49,732 nt of DNA from Nitrospira sp. (GTDB lineage Bacteria; Nitrospirota; Nitrospiria; Nitrospirales; Nitrospiraceae): positions 1-49,732 of the forward strand of contig JAFEBM010000002.1 in NCBI GenBank assembly GCA_018242685.1, in the 5' to 3' direction. Below the pieces are notes generated by a model. The model did no database searches. It was not told the origin of the DNA and saw only the letters and a program-made list of their open reading frames with translations. How positions within the stretch are numbered: the first letter of the stretch is position 1; every line of letters starts with the position of its first letter. Below, piece after piece: positions 35,592-46,281 of the stretch. A program made the translations under genes and the position numbers.

Positions 35592-36068
35592 TCAGAATTC
35601 CTCGAATTTGATCTCCATAACCTCGTATTCGACCATCTTGACGGGGGTCTTCACTTCCACGAAATCTCCGACACGTTTGCCGATGAGCGCCCGACCGACC
35701 GGGGACTGGACGGAGATTTTGTTGAACTTCATGTCGGCTTCGTCCTGCCCGACCAAGGTATATTGCTTCCTCGTTTGAGACTCCTGCTCGACAACCAACA
35801 CGGTCGCGCCGAAAACGACCGTCTCGGTGGTGCGTCCCGCCGTTTCCACCACGCGGGCCTCTGCGAGCTTCGTCTCGAGTTCGGAGAGGCGTGACTCAAT
35901 AAACCCCTGACGTTCTTTGGCGGCGTCGTATTCGGCGTTCTCGCTGAGATCGCCGTGTGCCCTGGCCTCCGCGATCGCTTCGATGACTTTCGGCCGCTCA
36001 ATCTTGCGCAAACGATCCAACTCCGCCTTTAACGCATCATAACCTTTCTTGGTAATGGGGGTCGGCAT
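35592..36068 (-). CDS. greA: Transcription elongation factor GreA
   Basis: The 158-residue factor stimulates cleavage of backtracked RNA by RNA polymerase. The N-terminal coiled coil begins PITKKGYDALKAELDRLRKI, with the acidic tip at AEARAHGDLSENAEYDAAKE (about 36-55). The C-terminal globular domain includes VGQDEADMKFNKISVQSPVG and RALIGKRVGD. The ATG at 36068 gives the standard length; the open frame continues upstream only into the repeat at 36085-36209. It is the penultimate gene of the long pyr/car transcription unit. Confidence 0.96.
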   Translation of the reverse strand: MPTPITKKGYDALKAELDRLRKIERPKVIEAIAEARAHGDLSENAEYDAAKERQGFIESRLSELETKLAEARVVETAGRTTETVVFGATVLVVEQESQTRKQYTLVGQDEADMKFNKISVQSPVGRALIGKRVGDFVEVKTPVKMVEYEVMEIKFEEF

Positions 36069-36084
36069 GCTCTGGTCGCTCCTG

Positions 36085-36209
36085 AGAGGATGCTGCAAAA
36101 GCCCTCCAGCTTCGTTCTCGCATCGCTCAAGGCCTCAACCTACCAACTACGTACGCCTCAGCCTTTCACTCGCTGCGGCCTTGCTGGAAGAGCTTTTTCA
36201 GCATCCTCT
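36085..36209. repeat. Palindromic dispersed repeat, copy 2, between carB and greA
   Basis: AGAGGATGCTGCAAAAG at the left end and CTTTTTCAGCATCCTCT at the right end are inverted repeats. The interior matches copy 1 (34601-34770) in several blocks. Its outer two bases overlap the carB stop codon (TAG, complement of 36208-36210), so the element ends exactly at the end of carB. It may fold in the mRNA and lower greA expression relative to carB. Confidence 0.8.
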
Positions 36210-39200
36210 AATTTATTGGCCGATGATACTCCTGCAAGGTGCGAATTGCTAAGCCCTTTTGGGCGGTCGCTTCGATACCCATGACCGCCGCATGGGCGCC
36301 TCTCATGGTCGTGAAATACGGAACCCCTCGCTGGAGAGCCTCCCGTCTGATGGACAACGAATCCACATGAGCAGAGGCGGTCCGCACCGTGTTGATGACG
36401 AGCGCCACTGCACCATTCTTGATATGGTCGACAATATGCGGACGTCCTTCCTTTACTTTATTGACCGTACCCACTTCAACCCCGTGCTCCCTCAGATAAC
36501 CGGCTGTTCCGCTGGTCGCTTGAATCTGGAACCCGAGCGCACATAACCGCTTCGAGAGATCCAACGCGACATGACGATCGGATTGCTTCACGCTCACGAA
36601 GGCAGTTCCCGATGTCGGGAGGACTGCGCCGGCTCCCGCTTGGGACTTTGCGAACGCCCATCCGAAATCTCCGTCGATGCCCATCACTTCTCCCGTCGAT
36701 TTCATTTCAGGCCCCAGCAGCACATCGACCCCGGGAAATTTATTGAACGGAAAGACCGCCTCTTTCACCGAGAAATGTGCTGGCAGAGGGGCCTCCGTAA
36801 AGCCCATTTCCTTGAGAGTTTTCCCCATCATCACCTTCATCGCCAACTTGGCGAGCGGGACGCCGATCGCCTTGCTCACGAACGGCACGGTTCGAGACCC
36901 GCGAGGGTTGACTTCAAGCACATAGATGGTCCGGTCTTTGACGGCAAACTGTGCATTCATCAATCCGACGACGCCGAGTTCCAGCGCCAGCAAGCGCATT
37001 TGCCGCTCGATGTCGCACACGATGGGCTTGTCCAACGTATACGGAGGCAGTGAACAGGCCGAATCGCCGGAATGAACCCCGGCTTCTTCGATATGCTCCA
37101 TGATTCCCGCAACCACCACGGTTTCGCCGTCCGAAATCGCATCGGCATCGACTTCGATGGCATCGGCAAGATACTTATCGATCAAGACCGGATGATTGGG
37201 CGACGCCTTGACTGCGGAGTGCATGTACTCCAGCAGACTCGCTTCGTCATACACGATCTGCATTGAGCGTCCGCCTAACACGTAGGACGGACGAACCATG
37301 ACCGGATAACTGATCCGTCCAGCGATCTGCACCGCTTCCTCGACGGATCTGGCGGTTCCACTGTCCGCCTGCCTCAAGCCCAATCGATTGAGGAGGTCTC
37401 GAAACCGTTCTCTGTCTTCCGCCAAATCGATGGCATCGGGACTGGTGCCAAGAATCCTCACGCCGGCCTTTGAGAGCGGAAGCGCAAGTTTCAAGGGCGT
37501 TTGTCCGCCGAACTGTAAGACCACTCCGATCGGCTGCTCTCGATGGACGATGTTGAGAACGTCTTCGTGCGTCAGCGGCTCGAAGTACAGCCGATCCGAC
37601 GTATCATAATCCGTACTCACAGTCTCCGGATTGCAGTTCACCATAATCGTGTCGATCGTTTCAGCTCGAAGCGCCATCGCCGCATGGACACAGCAGTAGT
37701 CGAATTCGATCCCTTGTCCGATCCGATTGGGACCTCCGCCGAGAATCACGACTTTTTGTCGATCTGACGGTCTGGCTTCGCACTCCATGCCGTACGTGGA
37801 ATAGAGGTACGGCGTCTGAGCCTCGAACTCCGCAGCGCATGTGTCGACGCGTTTGTAGGTGACCCCCCGTGTCCCTTGCTGGGTACGCGCTCGCTGAACC
37901 GCTGCTGCCTCGCATCCGAGTAATTGCGCGATCCGATCATCAGAAAATCCAAGTTCTTTTGCGTCCCAGAGCAACTCGCTGCCCAAGACAGCTGTGGGGG
38001 CGGCTGTATGGCCGACAAGTAGTCGTTCAAAGTTCACCAGCTGCCTGACCTGTTCTAAAAACCAGGGATCGATTTTTGTCGTCGCAAACAGCTCCTCGTC
38101 CGTGAATCCCAGGCGCATGGCGTCGGCCACGTACCACAGCCGTTCCGGTAATGGTGTCCGCAGCACCCGGCTGAGTTTCTCGATCGCTTCAGGCTGGTTG
38201 AACTCGACTGGAACACCTCGATCAAGTCCAAACCGGGACGCCAACCCGTTCAGTTCCAACTCCAGAGAGCGAATGGCCTTCTGCAGAGACTCTTTGAAGG
38301 TGCGTCCGATCGCCATCACCTCCCCGACCGACTTCATCTGCGTGGTCAAGGTTGGATCGGCCCCCTTGAACTTCTGAAAGGCAAATCTGGGGATCTTGAC
38401 CACGACATAGTCAATCGCCGGTTCGAACGATGCCTTTGTGACACCGGTGATGTCATTGGTGATCTCATCCAAGGTGTATCCGATGGCCAATTTGGCGGCG
38501 ATCTTTGCGATCGGAAATCCGGTCGCCTTCGACGCCAATGCCGAGCTTCGAGAGACCCGAGGATTCATTTCAATGACGACCATCTCTCCGTCGGCAGGGT
38601 TGATGCCGAATTGAATATTTGACCCTCCCGTATCGACTCCGATCTCTCGGATGATACGAAGTGCCGCGTCCCGCATCCGCTGGTATTCTTTGTCGGTCAA
38701 CGTCATAGCCGGCGCGACCGTGATACTGTCTCCGGTGTGCACGCCCATGGGGTCGAAGTTTTCAATCGGACACACGATGACGACGTTGTCCTTCAGATCC
38801 CGCATGACCTCCAACTCGTATTCTTTCCACCCAATGACCGATTCTTCGATCAACACCTGAGTAACCGGACTCATGGCCAGCGCCCAATCGATCAGCCTCT
38901 CGAATTCCTCACGATTATAGGCGATGTTTCCGCCGGTTCCACCCATCGTGAAGGACGGACGAATGATCGCGGGGAAGCCGACGGTATCGAGAATGGTCAG
39001 TGCGTCCTGTCGTGTGTGCGCCGTCCCGCTCTTCGGCACCCGCAGGCCGATTCGATGCATCGCTTGCTTGAAGGCTTCACGGTCCTCCGCTTTATGAATG
39101 GCTTCCGCTGAAGCGCCGATGAGCGACACACCGTATTTCTCCAAGACTCCTCGCTTCACTAATCCCATGGTCGTGTTGAGGGCCGTTTGCCCACCCATGG

Positions 39201-39465
39201 TCGGAAGCAAGGCATCCGGGCGCTCTCGATCGATCACTTTCTCCACCACATCTAAGGTAATCGGTTCGATATACGTTCGATCGGCCATCTCCGGATCCGT
39301 CATGATCGTGGCCGGATTGCTGTTGATGAGGATGACGTTATACCCCTCCGCTTTCAACGCTTTGCAGGCCTGTGTGCCGGAATAATCGAACTCACAGGCT
39401 TGGCCGATCACGATCGGCCCCGAACCGATCATGAGGATTGACTGAATGTCCGTACGTTTCGGCAT
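36208..39465 (-). CDS. carB: Carbamoyl-phosphate synthase large subunit
   Basis: The 1085-residue protein makes carbamoyl phosphate from bicarbonate, ATP and ammonia channelled from CarA. Two homologous ATP-grasp halves are visible. The first begins [20 protein letters not shown] and continues to [20 protein letters not shown]. The second begins [20 protein letters not shown] and ends [20 protein letters not shown]. The C-terminal MGS-like allosteric domain (about 945-1085) has [17 protein letters not shown]. Length is typical. It is separated from carA by sppA and an M48 protease gene, and its stop codon lies at the edge of a dispersed repeat. Confidence 0.97.
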   Translation of the reverse strand: MPKRTDIQSILMIGSGPIVIGQACEFDYSGTQACKALKAEGYNVILINSNPATIMTDPEMADRTYIEPITLDVVEKVIDRERPDALLPTMGGQTALNTTMGLVKRGVLEKYGVSLIGASAEAIHKAEDREAFKQAMHRIGLRVPKSGTAHTRQDALTILDTVGFPAIIRPSFTMGGTGGNIAYNREEFERLIDWALAMSPVTQVLIEESVIGWKEYELEVMRDLKDNVVIVCPIENFDPMGVHTGDSITVAPAMTLTDKEYQRMRDAALRIIREIGVDTGGSNIQFGINPADGEMVVIEMNPRVSRSSALASKATGFPIAKIAAKLAIGYTLDEITNDITGVTKASFEPAIDYVVVKIPRFAFQKFKGADPTLTTQMKSVGEVMAIGRTFKESLQKAIRSLELELNGLASRFGLDRGVPVEFNQPEAIEKLSRVLRTPLPERLWYVADAMRLGFTDEELFATTKIDPWFLEQVRQLVNFERLLVGHTAAPTAVLGSELLWDAKELGFSDDRIAQLLGCEAAAVQRARTQQGTRGVTYKRVDTCAAEFEAQTPYLYSTYGMECEARPSDRQKVVILGGGPNRIGQGIEFDYCCVHAAMALRAETIDTIMVNCNPETVSTDYDTSDRLYFEPLTHEDVLNIVHREQPIGVVLQFGGQTPLKLALPLSKAGVRILGTSPDAIDLAEDRERFRDLLNRLGLRQADSGTARSVEEAVQIAGRISYPVMVRPSYVLGGRSMQIVYDEASLLEYMHSAVKASPNHPVLIDKYLADAIEVDADAISDGETVVVAGIMEHIEEAGVHSGDSACSLPPYTLDKPIVCDIERQMRLLALELGVVGLMNAQFAVKDRTIYVLEVNPRGSRTVPFVSKAIGVPLAKLAMKVMMGKTLKEMGFTEAPLPAHFSVKEAVFPFNKFPGVDVLLGPEMKSTGEVMGIDGDFGWAFAKSQAGAGAVLPTSGTAFVSVKQSDRHVALDLSKRLCALGFQIQATSGTAGYLREHGVEVGTVNKVKEGRPHIVDHIKNGAVALVINTVRTASAHVDSLSIRREALQRGVPYFTTMRGAHAAVMGIEATAQKGLAIRTLQEYHRPIN

Positions 39466-39483
39466 CGTGTCGTAATGGTTGGA

Positions 39484-40446
39484 TCAGCTGGATTGGAGAT
39501 CTGGCGGCCCAATCAATGGATGATACGGAGCCGGCGCAGGCGGCTCACCACCCTGCGCCGCACGGTAGTACTTCATGACCTCCGGTAGCCAGGACTCAAT
39601 CTGGTTGATACGCGCCACATCGGAAGGGTGCGTGGACAAAAACTCCGGAATATTATGCTGCGATCGAAAACAGACCTTGTCGATCATCTGCCTGGGACAC
39701 CCGCTCATCCGCTCCCAAAAAGGCACGGCTTCTCGAGGATCATAGCCGGCTTGCGCCATCAATTTGAGTCCGATGTAGTCGGCCTCGGATTCCTGCCTTC
39801 TCCCGAACGGCAAGGAAACGCCGACTCCATAGGCGCTCATCGCAGCCATCGCCGCATCCGGGCGTCCGACGGCAGCTCCGGCTGCCAGTGCCCCGACTTG
39901 GCCGATTGTTTCAAGGATGCTTCGGCTATACCGCTCCGCTCCATGGCGCTGAAGCGCATGTGCCACCTCATGCCCGATGACGGTCGCCAAACCGTCTTCG
40001 TTCTTCGTGAGCTTCAGTATCCCCGTAAAGACGGCCACCTTGCCGCCCGGCAATGCGAAGGCATTGATCATGCGGTCGTCCCTGATGATGGCAAACTCCC
40101 ACTGATACTCAGGTTTGTTGGCAACCGCCGCAATTCGCTTCCCGACCCGGTTGACCAACTCATTTAACTCAGGATCGTCACTGATGGGAGCTTTGCGCAG
40201 CACCTCATGATAGGCGCTGATGCCCATCGCGATTTCCTTTTCCTCGGATATATAGATGAATTGATCTCGTGCCGTTCCCGGCGCGCGGACGCATCCCCCT
40301 AGAGTTGCGACCAAGCCACTCGCTGTCCCTAGACTGAGAAGCCAGGCCAAACCAAGCATCCCTCGAACCCCTCGCAGAAGCAAGGCACGACGATCGACCG
40401 GCATTGAAAATAATCTGTTGATCTCCTGGTCTGCCGACTGTGTCAT
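39484..40446 (-). CDS. M48-family zinc metalloprotease, lipoprotein
   Basis: The 320-residue protein is an M48 (Oma1/BepA/LoiP-like) peptidase, probably involved in quality control of envelope proteins. After RRALLLRGVRGMLGLAWLLS a lipobox-like LGGC (about 49-52) predicts lipid attachment in the periplasm. The zinc motif is HEVAHALQRHG (about 158-168), with the third ligand in ESEADYIGLKLMAQAGYDPR (about 218-237). STHPSDVARINQIESW near 285 is typical of the family. It sits between carB (18 bases) and sppA (79 bases), so two envelope proteases are embedded in the pyrimidine operon. Confidence 0.92.
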   Translation of the reverse strand: MTQSADQEINRLFSMPVDRRALLLRGVRGMLGLAWLLSLGTASGLVATLGGCVRAPGTARDQFIYISEEKEIAMGISAYHEVLRKAPISDDPELNELVNRVGKRIAAVANKPEYQWEFAIIRDDRMINAFALPGGKVAVFTGILKLTKNEDGLATVIGHEVAHALQRHGAERYSRSILETIGQVGALAAGAAVGRPDAAMAAMSAYGVGVSLPFGRRQESEADYIGLKLMAQAGYDPREAVPFWERMSGCPRQMIDKVCFRSQHNIPEFLSTHPSDVARINQIESWLPEVMKYYRAAQGGEPPAPAPYHPLIGPPDLQSS

Positions 40447-40525
40447 CCTGAATCCCTAGGTGGAAGCCGATCATCACTATATTACCAGGCACGATACTAC
40501 GAGTCATGCGTCGGCTTCTTCCCCG

Positions 40526-41476
40526 CTATGGCATCCACAAGTACATGAACTGCGGAGTTCCCCCACGGACAAACGACATGAGATCGAGATCGGCAAGACC
40601 GGCAAGCCCGTTCGGCGTCAACAGCTTGGAGTATACGTTGTTGGAATATTCACCAGGACGTTGGTACGTCACAACTCGGGCTGCCGTCAGACCGGCTTTT
40701 TTCTTGGCCAATGCGATCGCGTCTTCGAGATAGCCGATCTCATCGACCAAACCAGCCGCTTTCGCTTGCTCGCCGGTATAGATTCGTCCATCAGCCAACC
40801 GTTTGATCTGCTCCATCTGCAAATTGGAGCGGCCCTCCTGCACGATGTTCAAGAAGCGTTGATAAAACGAATCAATCAGTCCTTGAAAGATGGCTCGTTC
40901 TTCCACCGTCATGGTCCGAAACGGCGAGCCCATATCCTTGCGGGGCCCCGAGGTCACTGCCGTCGCCTCCACTCCCACCTTCTCTAAGAGCCCTCGCGCA
41001 TTGATGCTGAGCATAATCACGCCGATACTGCCGGTCACGGACGAAGGATGCGCCAGGACCTGGTCCGCCGCCGCGGCGATATAGTAGCCTCCTGATGTGC
41101 CCAGGTCCATGATGGATGCAATAATGGGGACCTTGCGACTGGCTTTAAACGATTTCAGCTCGTGATAAATAATATCCGACGCCGTCACCGTTCCCCCCGG
41201 TGTATTGATGCGAAGCACCACGGCTTTAACCTGCTCATCCTTAGCCGCCCGGGTCAGCTGTTCTTTCACGCTTGCAATCATACTGGGCGCAGATCGCAAT
41301 CCATCTTTTTCCTGAGAGCTGATTACTCCTGAAATTTCGATCAGCAGCACTTTTGCTTTGCCGGTCCCATCGACCTGAGTTTCTTGTAGCGGACCCGGGC
41401 CGGGGAACAGCGGAAAATTGAACGTGCATCCCGACAACACCAATCCGATCACCCCAACGACAACACGATTATGCAT
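40526..41476 (-). CDS. sppA: Signal peptide peptidase SppA, short (S49) form
   Basis: The 316-residue protein degrades cleaved signal peptides. The ATG at 41476 overlaps the end of carA by 8 bases (ATGCATAA); the longer upstream frame is out of phase with carA and not real. The N terminus has a lipobox-like VLSGC (about 14-18). The S49 core has [17 protein letters not shown] (about 79-95), the Ser nucleophile in [20 protein letters not shown] (about 123-142) and the general-base Lys in [13 protein letters not shown] (about 174-186). It is the single-domain type, which forms an octameric bowl. Confidence 0.93.
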   Translation of the reverse strand: MHNRVVVGVIGLVLSGCTFNFPLFPGPGPLQETQVDGTGKAKVLLIEISGVISSQEKDGLRSAPSMIASVKEQLTRAAKDEQVKAVVLRINTPGGTVTASDIIYHELKSFKASRKVPIIASIMDLGTSGGYYIAAAADQVLAHPSSVTGSIGVIMLSINARGLLEKVGVEATAVTSGPRKDMGSPFRTMTVEERAIFQGLIDSFYQRFLNIVQEGRSNLQMEQIKRLADGRIYTGEQAKAAGLVDEIGYLEDAIALAKKKAGLTAARVVTYQRPGEYSNNVYSKLLTPNGLAGLADLDLMSFVRGGTPQFMYLWMP

Positions 41477-42647
41477 GATGAGTCTCCATAAGACGTACGA
41501 ATTCATGAAACAAATAGGCGGAATCATGAGGGCCAGGCGCGGCCTCCGGATGATATTGGACGGAGAAGATCGGATGGTCCAGACAGGCCATCCCCTCGAC
41601 AGAGTAGTCATTCAAGCTGATATGAGTGAGCGACAGTTTTCCATAACGAGTATCCAGCACGGGCGGGAACGTCGGCACTTCAAGGAGTGACGCGGGACCC
41701 TCCACGGCGAAATTATGGTTCTGGGACGTAATTTCGACTTTTCTGGTTCGAAGGTCCATCACAGGATGATTCGCCCCATGGTGGCCGAACTTCAGTTTAT
41801 AGGTCTTAAGGCCGAAGGCCAAGCAGAGAATCTGATGGCCCAAACAAATGCCGAAGATCGGATAGCGCCCGATCAATTTCTCCATGGCCTTCGCAGCATA
41901 AGGAAGGCCCTCCGGATCGCCTGGGCCGTTTGAGAGGAAAATGCCGTCCGGCTTGAACGCCTCGACTTCAACGGCTGATGTCGCAGCAGGTACCACCGTC
42001 ACCTGACAGCCGACATCCACTAATCGTCTTAGGATATTCTGTTTGATGCCGAAATCATAGGCCACGACTCGCCAGGGCTTGGACGTTCCACGTGTACTGC
42101 CGGTTGCCGACGGCGTCCAATCGCCGGTCCCCGTCGTCCAGTCATAGGGATGTGCGCAGGTGACCTCGGCGGACAAATCTCGACCGATGATGTTGGGAGC
42201 TTGTCTAGCTTGTCGTATAGCCTGATCAGGGTCGAGATTGAGGTGAGTGATGAGTCCCTGTTGTGATCCATGCTCGCGCAAGTGCCTCGTCAAGGCTCTC
42301 GTATCGATTCCTTCGATCGCGACGACCTTGGATTCGTTCAACGATTCCTGAAGGGTCTGCTTGCTCCGCCAGTTGCTGACAACGCGGCTGGCTTCCATGA
42401 CCACAAACCCTTCTGCCCAGGCACGACGAGATTCCCCATCTTCAGGCGTGATGCCATAGTTGCCGATATGAGGGCAGGTCATCGTGACGATCTGCCCTTT
42501 ATAGGACGGATCAGTTAATATCTCCTGATATCCGGTCATAGCCGTATTAAAGACGACCTCCCCAACCGTCTCTCCCTCATAACCCAGAGCGCGGCCTTCG
42601 AACACCGTTCCATCCGCCAGTGCCAACAACGCTTTTTTCACTGTCAT
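41469..42647 (-). CDS. carA: Carbamoyl-phosphate synthase small subunit
   Basis: The 392-residue glutaminase delivers ammonia to CarB. The ATG at 42647 overlaps the preceding stop as ATGA and begins [20 protein letters not shown]. The open frame runs a further 165 codons upstream, but that part lies over other genes and is spurious. The CarA N domain shows [20 protein letters not shown], and the amidotransferase domain has the Cys in [15 protein letters not shown] (about 262-276) and the His in [15 protein letters not shown] (near 365). Length is normal. Confidence 0.97.
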   Translation of the reverse strand: MTVKKALLALADGTVFEGRALGYEGETVGEVVFNTAMTGYQEILTDPSYKGQIVTMTCPHIGNYGITPEDGESRRAWAEGFVVMEASRVVSNWRSKQTLQESLNESKVVAIEGIDTRALTRHLREHGSQQGLITHLNLDPDQAIRQARQAPNIIGRDLSAEVTCAHPYDWTTGTGDWTPSATGSTRGTSKPWRVVAYDFGIKQNILRRLVDVGCQVTVVPAATSAVEVEAFKPDGIFLSNGPGDPEGLPYAAKAMEKLIGRYPIFGICLGHQILCLAFGLKTYKLKFGHHGANHPVMDLRTRKVEITSQNHNFAVEGPASLLEVPTFPPVLDTRYGKLSLTHISLNDYSVEGMACLDHPIFSVQYHPEAAPGPHDSAYLFHEFVRLMETHHA

Positions 42648-43159
42648 CCTCCACCCCGGTCGAGCGATCGTTTTGCCTTGATTCCGATGAGCACGATGCC
42701 CAAGACAAGGTTGAGCATATACAGGGTTCGGATCGGCAACAGGACACGAAACAGCCCTTCCAGAGCGGCTTTCTTCGTCGCCTCGTCTCTCGTCGCGAAT
42801 GCCTGCGCTTGAAGCGCCACCGCATTCGGGTGCAGAATCACAATAATGAGCCCGGCCGTCATCACCATGACTCCCAAGACGATCATCTCGCTTCGACCGA
42901 CATCCACGATCGGATCCCCGCTCCACCGACGATACCAGAGTGCGGCACAGAGGATGGCCCCGGCCCCGATGACAAAACGATGATAGCCTTCGAACGCCCG
43001 GGTCAAAAACATGCCGCCGGAATCCTGCCCTCCAAATGTATTGAACACGGCCGGGATCACCGCTCCGCTCAGCACGATCATGCCTCCAACCCAGACGGCG
43101 AGTGCAATCCACTCGAGTATAAGACACCCAACCATTCCCCAATAAGGCAACCGCCGCAC
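42644..43159 (-). CDS. DUF4149-like membrane protein in the pyr operon
   Basis: The 171-residue hydrophobic protein has four spans, near 9-33, 61-76, 90-108 and 142-162. The first span ([20 protein letters not shown]) and the [20 protein letters not shown] end resemble DUF4149/TMEM205-like proteins. The reading frame starts with GTG 4 bases after the pyrC stop; an ATG eight codons later is also possible. It is translationally coupled to carA (ATGA). No function is known, and nothing in it suggests a role in pyrimidine synthesis. Confidence 0.72.
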   Translation of the reverse strand: MRRLPYWGMVGCLILEWIALAVWVGGMIVLSGAVIPAVFNTFGGQDSGGMFLTRAFEGYHRFVIGAGAILCAALWYRRWSGDPIVDVGRSEMIVLGVMVMTAGLIIVILHPNAVALQAQAFATRDEATKKAALEGLFRVLLPIRTLYMLNLVLGIVLIGIKAKRSLDRGGG

Positions 43160-43163
43160 AGCA

Positions 43164-44450
43164 CTACCGCTCCCCCGGATCGGTCTCGAACACCACCCTT
43201 CCTCCTACAATGGTTGTATTCACTCGCCCTTTCACCTTCCACCCCACAAACGGCGTATTGCGGCTCTTGGACCGAAACTTGGATGGATCGACCTCCCACT
43301 GTTCCTGCTGATCGACGATGGCGACATCGGCATCTGCGCCGACCGCCAACGTCCCTTTCTTGAGTCCGAACGTCGCAGCCGGAGCCGAGGTCAGCTTCTG
43401 GACCGCGTGTTCCAGCGACAGAACTCCTTCCTCCACTAATCCCAACGTCAGTGGAAGCGCCGTCTCAAGTCCGACGATTCCGAACGGAGCCTCGGTAAAG
43501 TCTTGTTGTTTTTCTTGCGTGGCATGAGGCGCATGGTCGGTTGCAATCACATCGATCGTACCATCTCGCAATCCTTCCTTGATCGCCTGGACATCGGTCC
43601 ACGTACGCAATGGAGGATTCATTTTAGCGTGAGTGTTGTAGCCGCGCACCAGTTCGTCCGTGAGCAAAAAGTGGTGAGGACAGGCTTCCGCCGTCACGTT
43701 GATCCCGCGGGCTTTCGCCTCACGCACCATTCGAACCGACCCGGCGGTGCTGATGTGTGCAAGATGAAGGCGAGATCCTGTCAGCTCCGAGAGTGAAAGA
43801 TTACGGGCGACCATCACATCCTCTGCTGCGGACGGGATACCAGGCAATCCCAGCTCGGTCGAGACCAATCCCTCATTCATACAGCCGCCTTCCGCCAGAT
43901 GCAGGTCTTCGCAGTGGTCGACGACCGTCAGCTCGAATGCCAAGGCATATTCCATCGCTCGCCGCATCACCAGGCTGTTCATTACAGGCTTGCCATCATC
44001 GGAAATGGCCACACAGCCGGACCGGCGCAGATCACCAATCTCCGCCAGTTCCTTCCCTTCCGATCCTTTCGTGATGGCGCCGACCGGCAGCACGTTTGCA
44101 AGACCAGCCAACCGGGCTCGCTCCAATATGAATTCTGTCACGGCTTGATTGTCGTTCACCGGGTTCGTGTTGGGCATGCAGCAGACCGTCGTAAATCCTC
44201 CAGCAACGGCCGCAGCACTGCCGCTCTGGATCGTTTCCTTGTACTCAAACCCCGGCTCGCGAAAATGGACGTGCAAATCAACGAACCCCGGCATCACCAG
44301 CTTCCCTTTGGCTTGAACGATCCGGACGCCGACAGGTGCGGAAAGGTTCGGCCCCACTGCAGCTATCTTGCCGTTGTCGATCAGCACATCGGCGATGCCG
44401 ACAAACCGACCTGGATCAATGACGCGACCACCTTTAATCAAAATCGACAC
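43164..44450 (-). CDS. pyrC: Dihydroorotase, class I
   Basis: The 428-residue zinc enzyme cyclises carbamoyl-aspartate to dihydroorotate. Metal ligands appear in GFVDLHVHFREPGFEYKETI (about 55-74), with the carboxylated-lysine region absent as in class I enzymes using Asp. Further ligands are seen in DHCEDLHLAEGG (about 177-188), LAHISTAGS and ATDHAPHATQEKQ (about 303-315). The motif PNTNPVNDN is substrate-binding. It follows pyrB by 35 bases. In class I enzymes the protein can complex with PyrB, which fits the adjacent genes. Confidence 0.95.
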   Translation of the reverse strand: MSILIKGGRVIDPGRFVGIADVLIDNGKIAAVGPNLSAPVGVRIVQAKGKLVMPGFVDLHVHFREPGFEYKETIQSGSAAAVAGGFTTVCCMPNTNPVNDNQAVTEFILERARLAGLANVLPVGAITKGSEGKELAEIGDLRRSGCVAISDDGKPVMNSLVMRRAMEYALAFELTVVDHCEDLHLAEGGCMNEGLVSTELGLPGIPSAAEDVMVARNLSLSELTGSRLHLAHISTAGSVRMVREAKARGINVTAEACPHHFLLTDELVRGYNTHAKMNPPLRTWTDVQAIKEGLRDGTIDVIATDHAPHATQEKQQDFTEAPFGIVGLETALPLTLGLVEEGVLSLEHAVQKLTSAPAATFGLKKGTLAVGADADVAIVDQQEQWEVDPSKFRSKSRNTPFVGWKVKGRVNTTIVGGRVVFETDPGER

Positions 44451-44485
44451 GCTCAGCTCCTCTCAGCCAGCTCATTCGGAGTCCG

Positions 44486-45406
44486 TCAATTTGCTCCCGA
44501 CATCAGGTACAGAATTCCCATGCGCACCGCCACACCGTTCGCCACTTGATCGAGAATCACCGAGGACAAACTATCGGCAACATCCGGAGCGATTTCCACT
44601 CCTCGATTGATCGGCCCTGGGTGCATGACGATGGCGCCGGCATCGGCCAGCCGCACTCGCTCAGCGGTTAAGCCATAAAGCCTCGAGTATTCCCGGATGG
44701 TCGGAAACAGTGCGCGTCCCTGCCGCTCCAGTTGCAACCGGAGCATCATAATGACGTTCGTTCCACGAAGGCCTTCATCCATGTCGTAGTACACTTTCAC
44801 TCCCAGTTTCTCCACACCGCAGGGCATCATCGTAGGCGGTCCCACCAGACGTACCTCGGCGCCAAGCTTGATGAGCGCATAAATGTTCGAGCGCGCCACA
44901 CGGCTATGTGACACATCGCCGACGATCGCCACACGTAATCCATGGAAATGCATCCCCCGTTGCCGGATCGTGTACAGGTCGAGCAACGCTTGCGTCGGGT
45001 GCTCATGCCATCCATCGCCTGCGTTGATGACCGACGACTTGACGCCGTTCGCCAGCGTTTCAGCGGCTCCGGCAGAAGAGTGGCGCAACACGATGATGTC
45101 GGCCTGCATCGCTTCAATATTCCGAGCCGTGTCAAGAAGCGTTTCCCCTTTCACCACGCTACTGGAGGAGGGGGAAAAATTGATTACGTCGGCGCTCAGA
45201 CGCTTGGCCGCCAGCTCAAAGGACGTGCGGGTTCTGGTGCTCGGCTCAAAGAAGAGGTTTACGACAGTCTTGCCTCGGAGAGCCGGCACTTTTTTGATTT
45301 CACGTCCAGTCACTTCCTTGAAGGAATCTGCCGTGTCCAGGACAAGCCTGATCTCATCCACAGACAATGGGGCGAGACTCAGCAGATCTTTGCGCTTGAG
45401 GCTCAT
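44486..45406 (-). CDS. pyrB: Aspartate carbamoyltransferase, catalytic subunit
   Basis: The 306-residue transferase condenses carbamoyl phosphate with aspartate. Carbamoyl-phosphate residues are in [19 protein letters not shown] (about 52-70). The 80s-loop region [17 protein letters not shown] follows, then [20 protein letters not shown] (about 126-145) and the [12 protein letters not shown] aspartate loop (about 267-278). No pyrI regulatory gene is present. GGAGGATCC lies just before the ATG as a good ribosome binding site. It is the second gene of the PyrR-controlled transcript. Confidence 0.96.
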   Translation of the reverse strand: MSLKRKDLLSLAPLSVDEIRLVLDTADSFKEVTGREIKKVPALRGKTVVNLFFEPSTRTRTSFELAAKRLSADVINFSPSSSSVVKGETLLDTARNIEAMQADIIVLRHSSAGAAETLANGVKSSVINAGDGWHEHPTQALLDLYTIRQRGMHFHGLRVAIVGDVSHSRVARSNIYALIKLGAEVRLVGPPTMMPCGVEKLGVKVYYDMDEGLRGTNVIMMLRLQLERQGRALFPTIREYSRLYGLTAERVRLADAGAIVMHPGPINRGVEIAPDVADSLSSVILDQVANGVAVRMGILYLMSGAN

Positions 45407-45419
45407 GGGATCCTCCGAT

Positions 45420-46004
<585 letters not shown>

Positions 46005-46029
46005 TCAAGTTCTCGCGGCATCGGAGCAT

Positions 46030-46063
46030 AAAAAAACCTCCTCACAGTGCGATTGTGAGAAGG
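46030..46063 (-). terminator. Intrinsic terminator (attenuator) in the pyrR leader
   Basis: On the minus strand CCTTCTCACA (46063-46054) pairs with TGTGAGGAGG (46046-46037) over ten base pairs around a 7-base loop. A run of seven T residues follows. It lies upstream of pyrR, so it can only act as an attenuator for the operon. Confidence 0.88.
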
Positions 46064-46104
46064 TCGATTATCACCGGCCGCGGCCGGACTGAAGTTCATA
46101 AATA

Positions 46105-46131
46105 GCTCCTTGCTCACCTCACTGGATGAGC
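46105..46131 (-). promoter_or_regulatory. PyrR-binding loop (anti-antiterminator)
   Basis: Read on the minus strand, GCTCATCCAGTGAGGTGAGC followed by AAGGAGC matches the known PyrR-binding consensus (UCCAGNGAGGYU ... GCAAGG). The flanking GCTC/GAGC form the stem. Its 3' part, GTGAGCAAGG, is complementary to the terminator arm CCTTCTCAC with one bulged base, giving the competing antiterminator. A perfect CCGGCCGCGGCCGG palindrome (46074-46087) separates the two. Confidence 0.85.
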
Positions 46132-46146
46132 ATTAAAGGTTTCGTC

Positions 46147-46175
46147 ATCCTACTGAAACACATGAAAGCTGTCAA
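46147..46175 (-). promoter_or_regulatory. Promoter of the pyrR-pyrB-pyrC-carA-carB operon
   Basis: TTGACA (46175-46170) and TAGGAT (46152-46147) lie 17 bases apart on the minus strand. The start of transcription would fall near 46140, just ahead of the PyrR-binding loop at 46131. The spacing therefore agrees with a transcript that begins with the regulatory element. Confidence 0.8.
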
Positions 46176-46281
46176 GCATTCATGTCGCTGGTCAGAACGC
46201 GTAAAAGTAGAAAAGGAATCTCTCAGGCATGAAGTCACCCCTCGTTTAGGCAGGAATTTAACAGCTGGTTCGGATCGATCA

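Noticed and set aside
42648..43142. Long N-terminal extension of carA (total 557 codons)
   Set aside because: The extension lies in another frame over the DUF4149-like gene; CarA homology starts at the ATG at 42647, which overlaps the previous stop as ATGA.
46074..46087. CCGGCCGCGGCCGG palindrome as a separate operator or terminator
   Set aside because: It lies within the pyr leader RNA between the PyrR loop and the terminator, has no T-tract, and is better explained as a leader hairpin.
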